Assembly: GCA_963791885.1 (NCBI GenBank)
Contig: CAWBUL010000005.1
Span: 682,001 to 746,000 of the forward strand
Source: CAVSUZ01 sp963791885
GTDB lineage: Bacteria; Pseudomonadota; Alphaproteobacteria; Acetobacterales; Acetobacteraceae
Length of the DNA stretch: 64,000 bases
Direction: 5' to 3'
Below the pieces are notes generated by a model that saw only the letters and a program-made list of their open reading frames with translations, made no database searches and was not told the DNA's origin. The translations under genes were made by a program, and so were the position numbers. Positions 9,044 through 17,076 of the stretch are shown piece by piece (the first letter of the stretch is position 1; each line of letters opens with the position of its first letter).

Positions 9044-10540
9044 ATGCAGGAGATCGGGCACTTCATCAACGGGCGGCCGGTTGCGGGCGAGAGTGGCCGT
9101 TTCGGGGACGTGTTCAACCCGGCCACGGGGGAGTTGTCGGCGCGGGTGGCATTGGCGAGTGCCGCTGAGGTCGACCGTACGGTGCAAGCCGCAGTCGCGG
9201 CGTGGCCCGCCTGGGCGGCGACACCTCCGCTGCGGCGCGCGCGGGTGATGTTCAAGCTGAAGGAGCTGCTGGAACGCGACCGCAAGCGGCTTTCCGCTGC
9301 GATCACCGCGGAACATGGCAAGGTTCTGTCGGACGCCGACGGTGAAGTTCAGCGTGGACTTGAGGTGGTGGAGTTCGCCTGCGGCATTCCGCACCTGCTC
9401 AAAGGGGAGGTCACGGAGACAGTCGGAACCGGGATCGATGCGTGGTCCGTGCGGCAGCCGTTGGGCGTTGTGGCGGGGATCACGCCCTTCAACTTCCCCC
9501 TTATGGTTCCATTATGGATGATTCCGGTCGCCCTCGCCTGTGGCAACTGCTTCATTCTGAAACCATCAGAAAAGGATCCGTCCGCCAGCCTGATTCTGGC
9601 GGAGCTTTTGAAAGAGGCCGGCGCGCCGGATGGCGTATTCAACGTGGTGCAGGGTGCTCGGGAGGCGGTGGAGGCCATCATCGAACATCCGGGCATTGCC
9701 GCGATAAGCTTCGTCGGCTCAACGCCGATCGCTCAAACGATCTATCGCGGCGGCACCAGCCACGGGAAGCGCGTGCAGGCGCTGGGCGGGGCGAAGAACC
9801 ACCTGGTGGTAATGCCTGATGCGGACCTGGACGATGCGGTGGATGCGCTGATGGGTTCGGCGTACGGCGCTGCGGGGGAGCGCTGCATGGCAGTGTCCGT
9901 CGCCGTTGCCGTCGGCGATGTGGGTGATGCGTTGATGCGCAAACTGGAACCTCGGGTGCGCGCGCTGAAGATCGGGCCGGGCACGGATCCCGACGCCGAG
10001 ATGGGCCCGCTGGTGACGGGCGAGCACCGGACGAAGGTGAAGGGCTATGTCGATCTCGGCGTGAAGGAAGGTGCGAAGCTTGTGGTGGATGGGCGTGACC
10101 TGAAGCTGCAGGGATATGAAAACGGATTCTTCCTGGGCGGCTGTCTGTTCGACGACGTGCAGACCGACATGCGCATTTACAAGGAGGAGATTTTCGGTCC
10201 GGTGCTGAGCGTCGTGCGCACGCGCGATCTTGGCGGTGCGGTGGACATGATCAACCGTCACCCGTACGGGAATGGCGTATCCCTTTACACCAGCGATGGG
10301 GGCACCGCGCGGGATTTTGCGAGCAGGATCGAAATCGGGATGGTGGGGGTGAACGTGCCGATCCCGGTACCGATGGCATTCCATAGCTTCGGTGGCTGGA
10401 AACAATCGCTCTTTGGCGACCATCATATCTATGGGCCGGAAGGCGTGCGCTTCTATTCTCGCTACAAGGCCGTCACGCAGCGCTGGCCCGGCGGCTCTCG
10501 GCGTGGGCCCGAGTTCGTTATGCCGACACTGGGACGATAG
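9044..10540 (+). CDS. mmsA: Methylmalonate-semialdehyde dehydrogenase (CoA-acylating)
   Basis: Oxidises methylmalonate or malonate semialdehyde to propionyl- or acetyl-CoA with NAD and CoA in valine and inositol catabolism. The 498-residue frame from ATG 9044 matches the family length. The open frame continues upstream to 8777, but that part has no aldehyde dehydrogenase sequence. Marks: GHFINGRPVAGESGRFGDVFNPATG, the NAD region ITPFNFPLMVPLWMIPVALA, ALGGAKNHLVVMPDADLDD and the catalytic Cys in GAAGERCMAVS (about residue 281). It stands alone, without other mms genes. Its 3' end overlaps the convergent Crp/Fnr gene by 23 nt. Confidence 0.93.
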   Translation: MQEIGHFINGRPVAGESGRFGDVFNPATGELSARVALASAAEVDRTVQAAVAAWPAWAATPPLRRARVMFKLKELLERDRKRLSAAITAEHGKVLSDADGEVQRGLEVVEFACGIPHLLKGEVTETVGTGIDAWSVRQPLGVVAGITPFNFPLMVPLWMIPVALACGNCFILKPSEKDPSASLILAELLKEAGAPDGVFNVVQGAREAVEAIIEHPGIAAISFVGSTPIAQTIYRGGTSHGKRVQALGGAKNHLVVMPDADLDDAVDALMGSAYGAAGERCMAVSVAVAVGDVGDALMRKLEPRVRALKIGPGTDPDAEMGPLVTGEHRTKVKGYVDLGVKEGAKLVVDGRDLKLQGYENGFFLGGCLFDDVQTDMRIYKEEIFGPVLSVVRTRDLGGAVDMINRHPYGNGVSLYTSDGGTARDFASRIEIGMVGVNVPIPVPMAFHSFGGWKQSLFGDHHIYGPEGVRFYSRYKAVTQRWPGGSRRGPEFVMPTLGR

Positions 10541-11273
10541 GGGCAGGGTCCTCGCCGGCCGCTGCCTGCGCGAGTTCAGCGTCGTTCAAATAGTCTGGAG
10601 CAGAGTAGGCGGTGAGCTTGGCGATATCGGACAGCCACACACGCGAGCCCCGCGTTTCGACGCCCAGTTCGCGCAGTGTGGCGAAGGCGCGGGAGAGGTT
10701 TTCCTGCCGGCAGCCGAGTCGTGCCGCGAGCAGGCCTTTTTCGAAGGGGAGGCGGAATTCGGCCTGATGGGCGGTGGGGTCCGGCACCAGCGCCAGGAGA
10801 TAGGCGCCGAGACGCTGAGCGGTGGTTCGGACCTTGAGATCTCTGATCTGGCGGACGAGGTTGCGGTAGTCGCGCGACAGCCAGTCCAGCAGTGCGACGG
10901 CGAGGGTGGGTTCTCGTCCGGCGAGTTCACGCAATTTGGCGGCGTCAATCGCTACGAGCCGGACGTATTGTACGGCCTGTGCGGACTGCACAAAGGGCAG
11001 GTTGGCCATGACCGAAGCGAGCACAAAACAACCGTTCGGCCGCACGACTTCAACCACCGCGCTCGTGCCGTCGGGGGCCGTGGTGCTAAGCGCCACCTGG
11101 CCATCGCGCACGAAATAGAGCGCACGCGGCGACTCTCCCTGGTCGATGATCGGCGCGTCCGGGTTCACCGACATGAGATGGCTGATCGCATCGAGGCCGG
11201 CCAGGACAAATTCCGGCAGGTCCGTAAAGATAGGAAACCCGCGGAGCACCGCGATCCCCGGTTGCATCGACAA
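10518..11273 (-). CDS. Crp/Fnr-family transcriptional regulator
   Basis: 251-residue one-component regulator. Residues about 15-130 form a cyclic-nucleotide-binding beta-roll (YFVRDGQVALS, VVRPNGCFVLASVM). Residues about 150-230 form the winged helix, with recognition helix region ARLGCRQENLSRAFATLRELGV. No Fnr-type N-terminal Cys cluster is present, so it is not an oxygen-sensing Fe-S Fnr. The QENLSRAFATL pattern recalls the Dnr/Nnr-like group, but the effector cannot be assigned. It overlaps mmsA tail to tail, so read-through of either could make antisense to the other. Confidence 0.88.
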   Translation of the reverse strand: MSMQPGIAVLRGFPIFTDLPEFVLAGLDAISHLMSVNPDAPIIDQGESPRALYFVRDGQVALSTTAPDGTSAVVEVVRPNGCFVLASVMANLPFVQSAQAVQYVRLVAIDAAKLRELAGREPTLAVALLDWLSRDYRNLVRQIRDLKVRTTAQRLGAYLLALVPDPTAHQAEFRLPFEKGLLAARLGCRQENLSRAFATLRELGVETRGSRVWLSDIAKLTAYSAPDYLNDAELAQAAAGEDPAPIVPVSA

Positions 11274-11357
11274 CGCCTTCCTGTTCCGGTTCCAGTCAGC
11301 AACACATTGGGGTTTTCAGCGGCGAATCGCAAATCCGCTGCCTTCGGACGGGCTGCG

Positions 11358-11915
11358 CTACTCCGGAAGTGAGAGCCAGAACTGAAGTTTGCTGACGCCC
11401 GGCCGGTCGGAGCCCTCCTCGGTCCCGCAAAAGACGCCGCCATTCGCTTCGATGACCTTGCGCGACGGCACGTTGTCCTCGTCGCACGTGATAACGACGC
11501 GCGGCAGGCCGGTAATCGCTCGTGCGTGCGGAAGCAGCAGCGCCAAGGCGCGCGTGGCATAGCCACGCCGCTGCTTCCATGGAACCACCGAGTATCCGAT
11601 ATGGCCGGACACGTGCGACGGCAGGCCCTCGGTGCCTGGCACGTAGCGGATGTTGATGGCGCCGCAGAATGCGCCATCCCACATCCAGAAGGTGCGGCCA
11701 GGGAGGCGCTCTACAACCCGGCCATCATTCAATGTCAGCGGTGCACCTGGCCGCTCCTGATCCCGTAAGAACTCATTTGCGTCCTGCTCGATCGCAGCGA
11801 GTTGTTCAGCGGTAACATCCCGCGTTGTGCTGGGCGACCACCCAGCGCGCATCGCGGCGGTGTAGCCGGGGATAAGTCCGTGCGAGGGGCTGCGCAGTTC
11901 GAAATCGGCACTCAC
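11358..11915 (-). CDS. GNAT family N-acetyltransferase
   Basis: 185 residues from a GTG at 11915 that overlaps the moaB stop (GTGA). The open frame continues further upstream inside moaB, but without conserved sequence, so the coupled GTG is preferred. The acetyl-CoA loop is seen as IGYSVVPWKQRRGYATRALALLLPHA, and the C-terminal motif B as ITCDEDNVPSRKVIEANGGVF. The pattern matches GNATs annotated as putative acetyltransferases of unknown substrate. Translated after moaB in the same operon; there is no evident functional link to molybdenum cofactor. Confidence 0.85.
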   Translation of the reverse strand: MSADFELRSPSHGLIPGYTAAMRAGWSPSTTRDVTAEQLAAIEQDANEFLRDQERPGAPLTLNDGRVVERLPGRTFWMWDGAFCGAINIRYVPGTEGLPSHVSGHIGYSVVPWKQRRGYATRALALLLPHARAITGLPRVVITCDEDNVPSRKVIEANGGVFCGTEEGSDRPGVSKLQFWLSLPE

Positions 11916-12457
11916 CGATGTTCCTGCAGGTGTTCTTGGAGGCGGGGCATGAGTTCGACCAAATTGCAGGGGCGGTGGCGGTTGTCGAGCTGGAACACCA
12001 GGATGTCGTCCCACCCATCCTTCACCGCGCCTGTGCTGCCGGGCAATGCGAACAGGTAGGTGCCGCGCGCGACGCCGCCAATGGCGCGGGATTGAATGGT
12101 GGAAGTGCCGATCTTCTGATAACTGAGCATACGAAATAATTCACCGAAGCCTTCGATGCGTTTTTCCAGCACGCGATCAAAGGCTTCGGGCGTGACATCG
12201 CGGCCGGTCACGCCGGTGCCGCCGGTGGTGATCACGACGTCAATGGAATGGTCCTCGATCCATGTACGAAGGCAGCGTTCGATCGCATCGGGATCGTCTT
12301 TTTCGATGGCACGGGCCGCCACATGGTGACCGGCTTTGGCGATGCGTTCGGCTAGCGCGTCACCCGACGTGTCATTCGCGCGGGTGCGCGTATCGGACAC
12401 GGTCAGCACGGCGATGTTCACGGGGATAAAGGGGCGGGATTCATCCAGTCGGGCCAC
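11912..12457 (-). CDS. moaB: Molybdenum cofactor biosynthesis protein B (MoaB/Mog fold)
   Basis: 181-residue molybdopterin-binding-fold protein, expected to adenylylate molybdopterin before metal insertion. Marks: AVLTVSDTRTRANDTSGDAL at the start, VVITTGGTGVTGRDVTPEA (the phosphate-binding loop), FGELFRMLSYQKIGTSTIQSRA and YLFALPGSTGAVKDGWDDIL. Complete, with overlapping stop and start with the downstream GNAT gene. A molybdopterin enzyme is encoded far away at 47969-50050, so the organism has a use for the cofactor. Confidence 0.92.
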   Translation of the reverse strand: MARLDESRPFIPVNIAVLTVSDTRTRANDTSGDALAERIAKAGHHVAARAIEKDDPDAIERCLRTWIEDHSIDVVITTGGTGVTGRDVTPEAFDRVLEKRIEGFGELFRMLSYQKIGTSTIQSRAIGGVARGTYLFALPGSTGAVKDGWDDILVFQLDNRHRPCNLVELMPRLQEHLQEHR

Positions 12458-12482
12458 GATTCACCTTCAAAGGTTTTTAAGA

Positions 12483-12528
12483 GTGAGATTCACGCGCTCC
12501 GACGTGGCCGCCTCGCGCGATCTCGCTC
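12483..12528. repeat. Degenerate third copy of the dispersed palindromic repeat
   Basis: AGATTCACGCGCTCC near the left end and CGCGCGATCTCGCTC near the right end match the arms of the 23110-23172 element. The central part is shortened by about 8 nt and diverged. It lies in the 77-nt gap between moaB and the lytic transglycosylase gene. Its arms can still pair. Confidence 0.5.
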
Positions 12529-12534
12529 CCGAGC

Positions 12535-14367
12535 CTAATGAAAACTCACCAGCATCTTGCTCCCATCGTCCGGCAGAGTGAAGCGCGGGAAGGCGCCAGC
12601 GACAATGGAATCGAGGCCGGGTGCGTGCAGGCCGAGGCGCGCGGCGTAGAGCCAGGCATAGGTCAGGGCGCGCTGTACAAAGTGACGCGTTTCGACGACG
12701 GGGATGGCTTCGATGTACATCAGGGGATCGGTGGCATCGATCTTGTCGTTCCAGTTGGAAAAGTTTCCGACCCCATTATTGTAGCTGGCGAGCAGCTCAA
12801 TCAGATTGCCATTGATCAATTCATCCTGGGCAAGGTGAGCGACCCAGCGCTGCCCCAGATCGAGATTGACGCCCGGATTCTCCAGCCAGCGGGCCGACAT
12901 GTGCGCGTTACCGGCGATACTGGCAGCCGTTGCGGGCCGCAGCTGCATCAGACCGAAGGCACCGGCGGGTGAGACGGCCTTCGGATCGAAGTTCGATTCG
13001 GCGCGCGTCAGACCGTAGATCAGCGCCGGGCTAAGCCGAAAACCCCCATCGGGGTGCAAGCGAGGGACGGCGAAGGACAGCTGCTGCCGTGGAATGCCCT
13101 CCTTGGCTTCGATGATATCGTTGAGCTGCGCGGCGAGGCCGCCGAACCCGGCTTGCTGGGCGACGAGCAGCACAGCCTGGCGCAAGGGTTTGTTGTCCTC
13201 CACCTCCGGCCAAAGGAAGCGAAGCTCGCGTTCGGCTCGCGCGGGCTGCCCGACCTGGAGCAGGGCGAAAACACGGTGGGCGCGTGGGAGTGCATCGAGC
13301 GCGTCGAGATCCGCGGAGTCGAGCGTCTGACCTCCGGGCAGCGCGCCGATCGGCCAGCCCAGAAAGCGGCGGGCGATCAGCCCGTAGAAGCTTGTATCAG
13401 CCTGGGCCGCTTGCCGGAGCCACGCGTCGGCGCCGGTGAAATCCTTGGTGGCCAGCGCGGCGCGTGCAGCCCAATAGGCACCGGCGGATCGCGCCGCCGG
13501 GGTGGCGATTTCGGCGACCGCCGCGTCGGAGAACAAGCGACGAGCCTCCGCGGCGTGGCCGCGGCGCCATTCGGACAGTCCGGCTACCAGCGCGCCTTCT
13601 CCGACCCGCTGGCCGGGACCGCCGCCCTCCCAGGCTTCTCGGCCGATGTCTTCGGCCTCGGTATCTGCGTTGTCGGTGAACAGGGCACGCGCTACCCGTG
13701 CCCGCAGCAAACCAGCGTACTGCTTAGACAGTCCCCGGGTTCGCGCGATGTCGTGCAGGGCGGTTTGGTACAGTCCATCCTGAAGACGTCCGGCGATTGT
13801 GCGGTCAAGGGCGGGATTGATATCGACACCGGCCAGAGGGGCGTCGGGCACTTCCGGGACAGCCCCCGTCTCTGCGGCGGGAGCGAGGTAGGCCGGCGCG
13901 GCGGAATCGACATCCGCAGATCCTTTGGGCTGCCGCTTGCTTAGCAAGGCGCACACGGACTCGGCATCGGCCTGATCGCCGTAACGCTTGAGCCAAGCGC
14001 GCAGTTCTTTCACGCTGGTGCGGTAAAAGGGGCCGAGATAGCGGTCGGCGAGGATTGGCCCGAGGAGAACGCGGCTATCGAGATCGGCGATCTCGCGATC
14101 CGCGTCTGCGAGGCGCCCATGCGCCTGATCCTGAAAAATCCGCCGTGCGCGAGCGGCATCGCTGGGCGACAAGGGCTGGGGGAGATCCGGGACCTGGCCG
14201 GAGCCGGGGAGTGCGACGCGAGGGACCGCCATTGCGGTCTGATCGGCAGTGTCCGGCAGGTCGGCCATAGCGGGCCTGAGTCCTGTAACCAACGACACCC
14301 CGATGAGCATTCCCCAAAACGCGCGCAGCCCCACACATCGGGAGAGCGTTTGACCAGTCCCTTGCAT
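12535..14367 (-). CDS. Soluble lytic murein transglycosylase (Slt70-like)
   Basis: Periplasmic enzyme that cleaves peptidoglycan between MurNAc and GlcNAc to 1,6-anhydro products. From ATG 14367 the 610-residue precursor starts with a signal peptide (LRAFWGMLIGVSLVTGLRPAMA). A long helical superhelix follows, then the C-terminal SLT domain with catalytic Glu in TRAESNFDPKAVSPAGAFGL, MQLRPATA and a SYNNGVGNFSNW stretch. The frame also opens at a TTG at 14403, but the ATG gives a better leader peptide. The rest matches Slt architecture, with length close to the usual 620-700. Confidence 0.9.
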   Translation of the reverse strand: MQGTGQTLSRCVGLRAFWGMLIGVSLVTGLRPAMADLPDTADQTAMAVPRVALPGSGQVPDLPQPLSPSDAARARRIFQDQAHGRLADADREIADLDSRVLLGPILADRYLGPFYRTSVKELRAWLKRYGDQADAESVCALLSKRQPKGSADVDSAAPAYLAPAAETGAVPEVPDAPLAGVDINPALDRTIAGRLQDGLYQTALHDIARTRGLSKQYAGLLRARVARALFTDNADTEAEDIGREAWEGGGPGQRVGEGALVAGLSEWRRGHAAEARRLFSDAAVAEIATPAARSAGAYWAARAALATKDFTGADAWLRQAAQADTSFYGLIARRFLGWPIGALPGGQTLDSADLDALDALPRAHRVFALLQVGQPARAERELRFLWPEVEDNKPLRQAVLLVAQQAGFGGLAAQLNDIIEAKEGIPRQQLSFAVPRLHPDGGFRLSPALIYGLTRAESNFDPKAVSPAGAFGLMQLRPATAASIAGNAHMSARWLENPGVNLDLGQRWVAHLAQDELINGNLIELLASYNNGVGNFSNWNDKIDATDPLMYIEAIPVVETRHFVQRALTYAWLYAARLGLHAPGLDSIVAGAFPRFTLPDDGSKMLVSFH

Positions 14368-14451
14368 GCCGGATGCCGTATTGGCCCGAGCACAGGGAGG
14401 CAACCTCGAGGAGGTTGTAAAAGGAGATAAAATACGCCGAGGGAGGGGGAA

Positions 14452-15267
14452 TCAGTCGCTTACAGGTTCTTCTTCGCTCACTTTCTGGCGAGTTACTGTT
14501 GCAGTACCTCTCATCAACCGGCGGATGCAGGCCCACAGCTCGCGTTTCATTCCGCCATTTGTGCGCGCCTGCGAAACACTAACTGAGGGCAAAACGTTTA
14601 GCGGGCGCGCGCGGCCCACTATCGGCAATTCGATCCAGGCGCCGCGCCGGATACGGCGGTCCGGGCCGAAGAGCGCGCGGGTGGCGACGGGGCTCAGCAC
14701 CAGCGCGTGCTGCGCAGGGGCAAGGGCGATAAGACGCTCCAGGAACGGAAGGCAGGCCGCGAGTTCAGACGTGCTGGGTGGACGGTCACCCGGGGGGCGC
14801 CAAGGAAGCAGCGGCACGAGAAGCAGGCCCGCGCGCGTCAGCCCCGCGCTGTTCAGCACCCGATCAAGGAATTCGCCAAGGGCACCCGAATAGAATTGGC
14901 CCGCGGCGTCGTCCGGGGCATTTGGCGCGTCGCCAACCAGAATCAGGGGGGCTTCCAGAGGGCCGATCGGAAGCACTGTATGCGCGGCGGTGTCGCGCAG
15001 AGGGCAGAGGGTAAAGGCCTGGATCGCTTCGCAGAGTTCGGGCAGGGTGCTGGCGGCTTCCGCCAGTTCCTTCGCCTTGGCGGCGGCGTCGGCACGGATT
15101 GGGCGCGCGGCGGCGGCGGGCTGTGGTCGGGGCGGCAGGGCAGGCGCGCCGGAGAGCGGCACTGTCAGCCGGTTGTGCGGGGCATCCACGATCGCCTCAT
15201 CGGCGCCCCACTCAATCTGCAGCCGCAGGGCGGCGAGCATGTCAACGCCGGTCAGGCTCCCCTCCAT
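14452..15267 (-). CDS. Uracil-DNA glycosylase family protein (family 4-like) with altered Fe-S ligands
   Basis: 271 residues. The C-terminal two thirds follow the family 4 UDG layout: LVGDAPNAPDDAAGQFYSG in place of the GEAPG..ED motif, LDRVLNSAGL, LLPWRPPGDRPP in place of the KCRPPxNRxP motif, and ACLPFLERLIAL. Only two of the four expected cluster cysteines remain (C88 and C172); the others are F85 and W156. The HPS motif region reads VLPSVSVSQARTNGG. This suggests loss of the 4Fe-4S cluster and possibly of glycosylase activity. The N-terminal 70 residues are Ala/Pro-rich and unassigned. Divergent from etfD. Family confident, activity doubtful. Confidence 0.75.
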   Translation of the reverse strand: MEGSLTGVDMLAALRLQIEWGADEAIVDAPHNRLTVPLSGAPALPPRPQPAAAARPIRADAAAKAKELAEAASTLPELCEAIQAFTLCPLRDTAAHTVLPIGPLEAPLILVGDAPNAPDDAAGQFYSGALGEFLDRVLNSAGLTRAGLLLVPLLPWRPPGDRPPSTSELAACLPFLERLIALAPAQHALVLSPVATRALFGPDRRIRRGAWIELPIVGRARPLNVLPSVSVSQARTNGGMKRELWACIRRLMRGTATVTRQKVSEEEPVSD

Positions 15268-15323
15268 GACGGATTTCTCTTATCTCCCAAACCAGAACTG
15301 CCCACGCATACGGAGGAGACGCA

Positions 15324-16958
15324 ATGGCGGAGCTCGGCCCGCGCGAGTCGATGGAGTTTGATGCAGTGATCGTGGGGGCCGGGCCGGCAGGGCTGTCGGC
15401 GGCGATCCGGTTGAAGCAACTGGCCCCGGACGCGTCTGTCTGTGTGGTGGAAAAGGCGAGTGAAGTCGGCGCGCATATCCTATCGGGGGCGGTGCTGGAG
15501 CTGCGGGCGCTGAATGAACTCATCCCGGATTGGCAGGAGAAAGGTGCGCCCCTGAACACGCCGGCGCAGGAGGACCGGTTTCTGTATCTGACCGCCACAC
15601 GCGCGATCCGGATGCCGACGCCCCCGCAGATGAACAATCACGGCAACTACATCGTTTCGTTGGGCGATGTGGTGCGCTGGCTGGGCGGTCAGGCCGAGGC
15701 GCTGGGCGTGGAGATCTATCCAGGCTTTGCCGCCGCCGAGCTGCTGGAGGAAGACGGACGGATCGTGGGGGTCGCGACCGGCGACATGGGCATCGGGAAG
15801 GATGGCGAGCCGACAGCAAACTTCCAGCGCGGCATGGAATTGCGCGCGTCCTATACATTGTTCGCCGAAGGCTGCCGCGGGTCGCTGAGCAAACGGCTGA
15901 TGGCGCGCTACGCGCTGCGCGAAGGACATGATCCGCAGACCTATGCCATCGGCATTAAGGAGTTGTGGGAGATTCCGGCGGAGAAGCACCGGCCAGGACT
16001 CATCGAACATACCGTCGGCTGGCCGCTGGATGAGCGCACTTATGGCGGGTCTTTTCTTTATCATTTCGGTAACAACCTGATTTCCTACGGGTTTGTTGTT
16101 GGATTGGATTATCGCAACCCGTTTCTCTCACCATTCGAGGAGATGCAGCGGTTCAAGACGCATCCGGCCGTCCGCGGCCATTTCGAGGGTGGACGGCGGA
16201 TCAGCTACGGCGCGCGTGCATTGAATGAGGGAGGGTTCCAATCGATTCCGACGCTCGTGTTTCCGGGCGGCGTGCTGATCGGCGATGCGGCCGGATTCGT
16301 GAATGTGCCCAAGATCAAGGGCACGCATACCTCAATGAAGTCGGGCATGGTGGCAGCGGAAGCGGTAGCCGAGGCCCTTGGAGGAGACCGGCCGGCGATA
16401 CTTGCGGCGTATCCAAGAAAGCTGAAGGAAAGCTGGGTGTGGGAAGAGTTGTACCTGGTACGCAACATCCGGCCGGCCTTCGCGAAATATGGACTGCGTG
16501 GCGGGCTGAGTTATGCCGGCACTGACACGTATGTCTTTCGCGGCCGCGCCCCCTGGACCTTTCATCATCTTCATCCGGACAATGAGACGCTGATTCCGGC
16601 CGCCAGGGCGAAGCCTATCGCGTATCCCAAGCCGGACGGGGTGCTGACCTTCGACCGGCTGTCTTCGGTGTTCATCAGCAATACGAACCATGAGGAAGAC
16701 CAGCCGGCCCATCTGCGGCTACGCGACCCAGAGAAGGCGATCACAGTGAACTGGGACGTTTATCGCAGTCCCGAAACCCGCTACTGCCCGGCAGCGGTGT
16801 ACGAGATTGTCGACGCCGACGGGGGTACGCCCCGACTACAGATCAACGCGCAGAATTGCGTCCATTGCAAAACCTGCGACATCAAGGATCCAGCCCAGAA
16901 CATTGACTGGGTGACGCCGGAAGGGAGCGGCGGCCCGAACTATCCGAGCGGAATGTAA
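15324..16958 (+). CDS. Electron transfer flavoprotein-ubiquinone oxidoreductase
   Basis: Membrane-associated FAD and 4Fe-4S enzyme that passes electrons from ETF (fatty acid and amino acid oxidation) to ubiquinone. 544 residues: N-terminal FAD dinucleotide fold AVIVGAGPAGLSAAIRLKQL, then VGAHILSGAV, a ubiquinone-binding hydrophobic region, LIGDAAGFVNVPKIKGTHT, and a C-terminal ferredoxin-like cluster NAQNCVHCKTCDIKDPAQNI. Length and motifs are complete. A strong Shine-Dalgarno GGAGGAG lies 5-6 nt before the ATG. ETF subunits are not in the window. Confidence 0.95.
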   Translation: MAELGPRESMEFDAVIVGAGPAGLSAAIRLKQLAPDASVCVVEKASEVGAHILSGAVLELRALNELIPDWQEKGAPLNTPAQEDRFLYLTATRAIRMPTPPQMNNHGNYIVSLGDVVRWLGGQAEALGVEIYPGFAAAELLEEDGRIVGVATGDMGIGKDGEPTANFQRGMELRASYTLFAEGCRGSLSKRLMARYALREGHDPQTYAIGIKELWEIPAEKHRPGLIEHTVGWPLDERTYGGSFLYHFGNNLISYGFVVGLDYRNPFLSPFEEMQRFKTHPAVRGHFEGGRRISYGARALNEGGFQSIPTLVFPGGVLIGDAAGFVNVPKIKGTHTSMKSGMVAAEAVAEALGGDRPAILAAYPRKLKESWVWEELYLVRNIRPAFAKYGLRGGLSYAGTDTYVFRGRAPWTFHHLHPDNETLIPAARAKPIAYPKPDGVLTFDRLSSVFISNTNHEEDQPAHLRLRDPEKAITVNWDVYRSPETRYCPAAVYEIVDADGGTPRLQINAQNCVHCKTCDIKDPAQNIDWVTPEGSGGPNYPSGM

Positions 16959-17076
16959 CGTTCCCGAGACGGCGTGAGGCAGGGCGGCCACGCAGGCAGG
17001 CATGCATGCAGAAAATGCTGCCCTGGGCTTCAATTGTTGATGACCGAGTGTCACGGAATCGTTAGGCTTCATCCCC

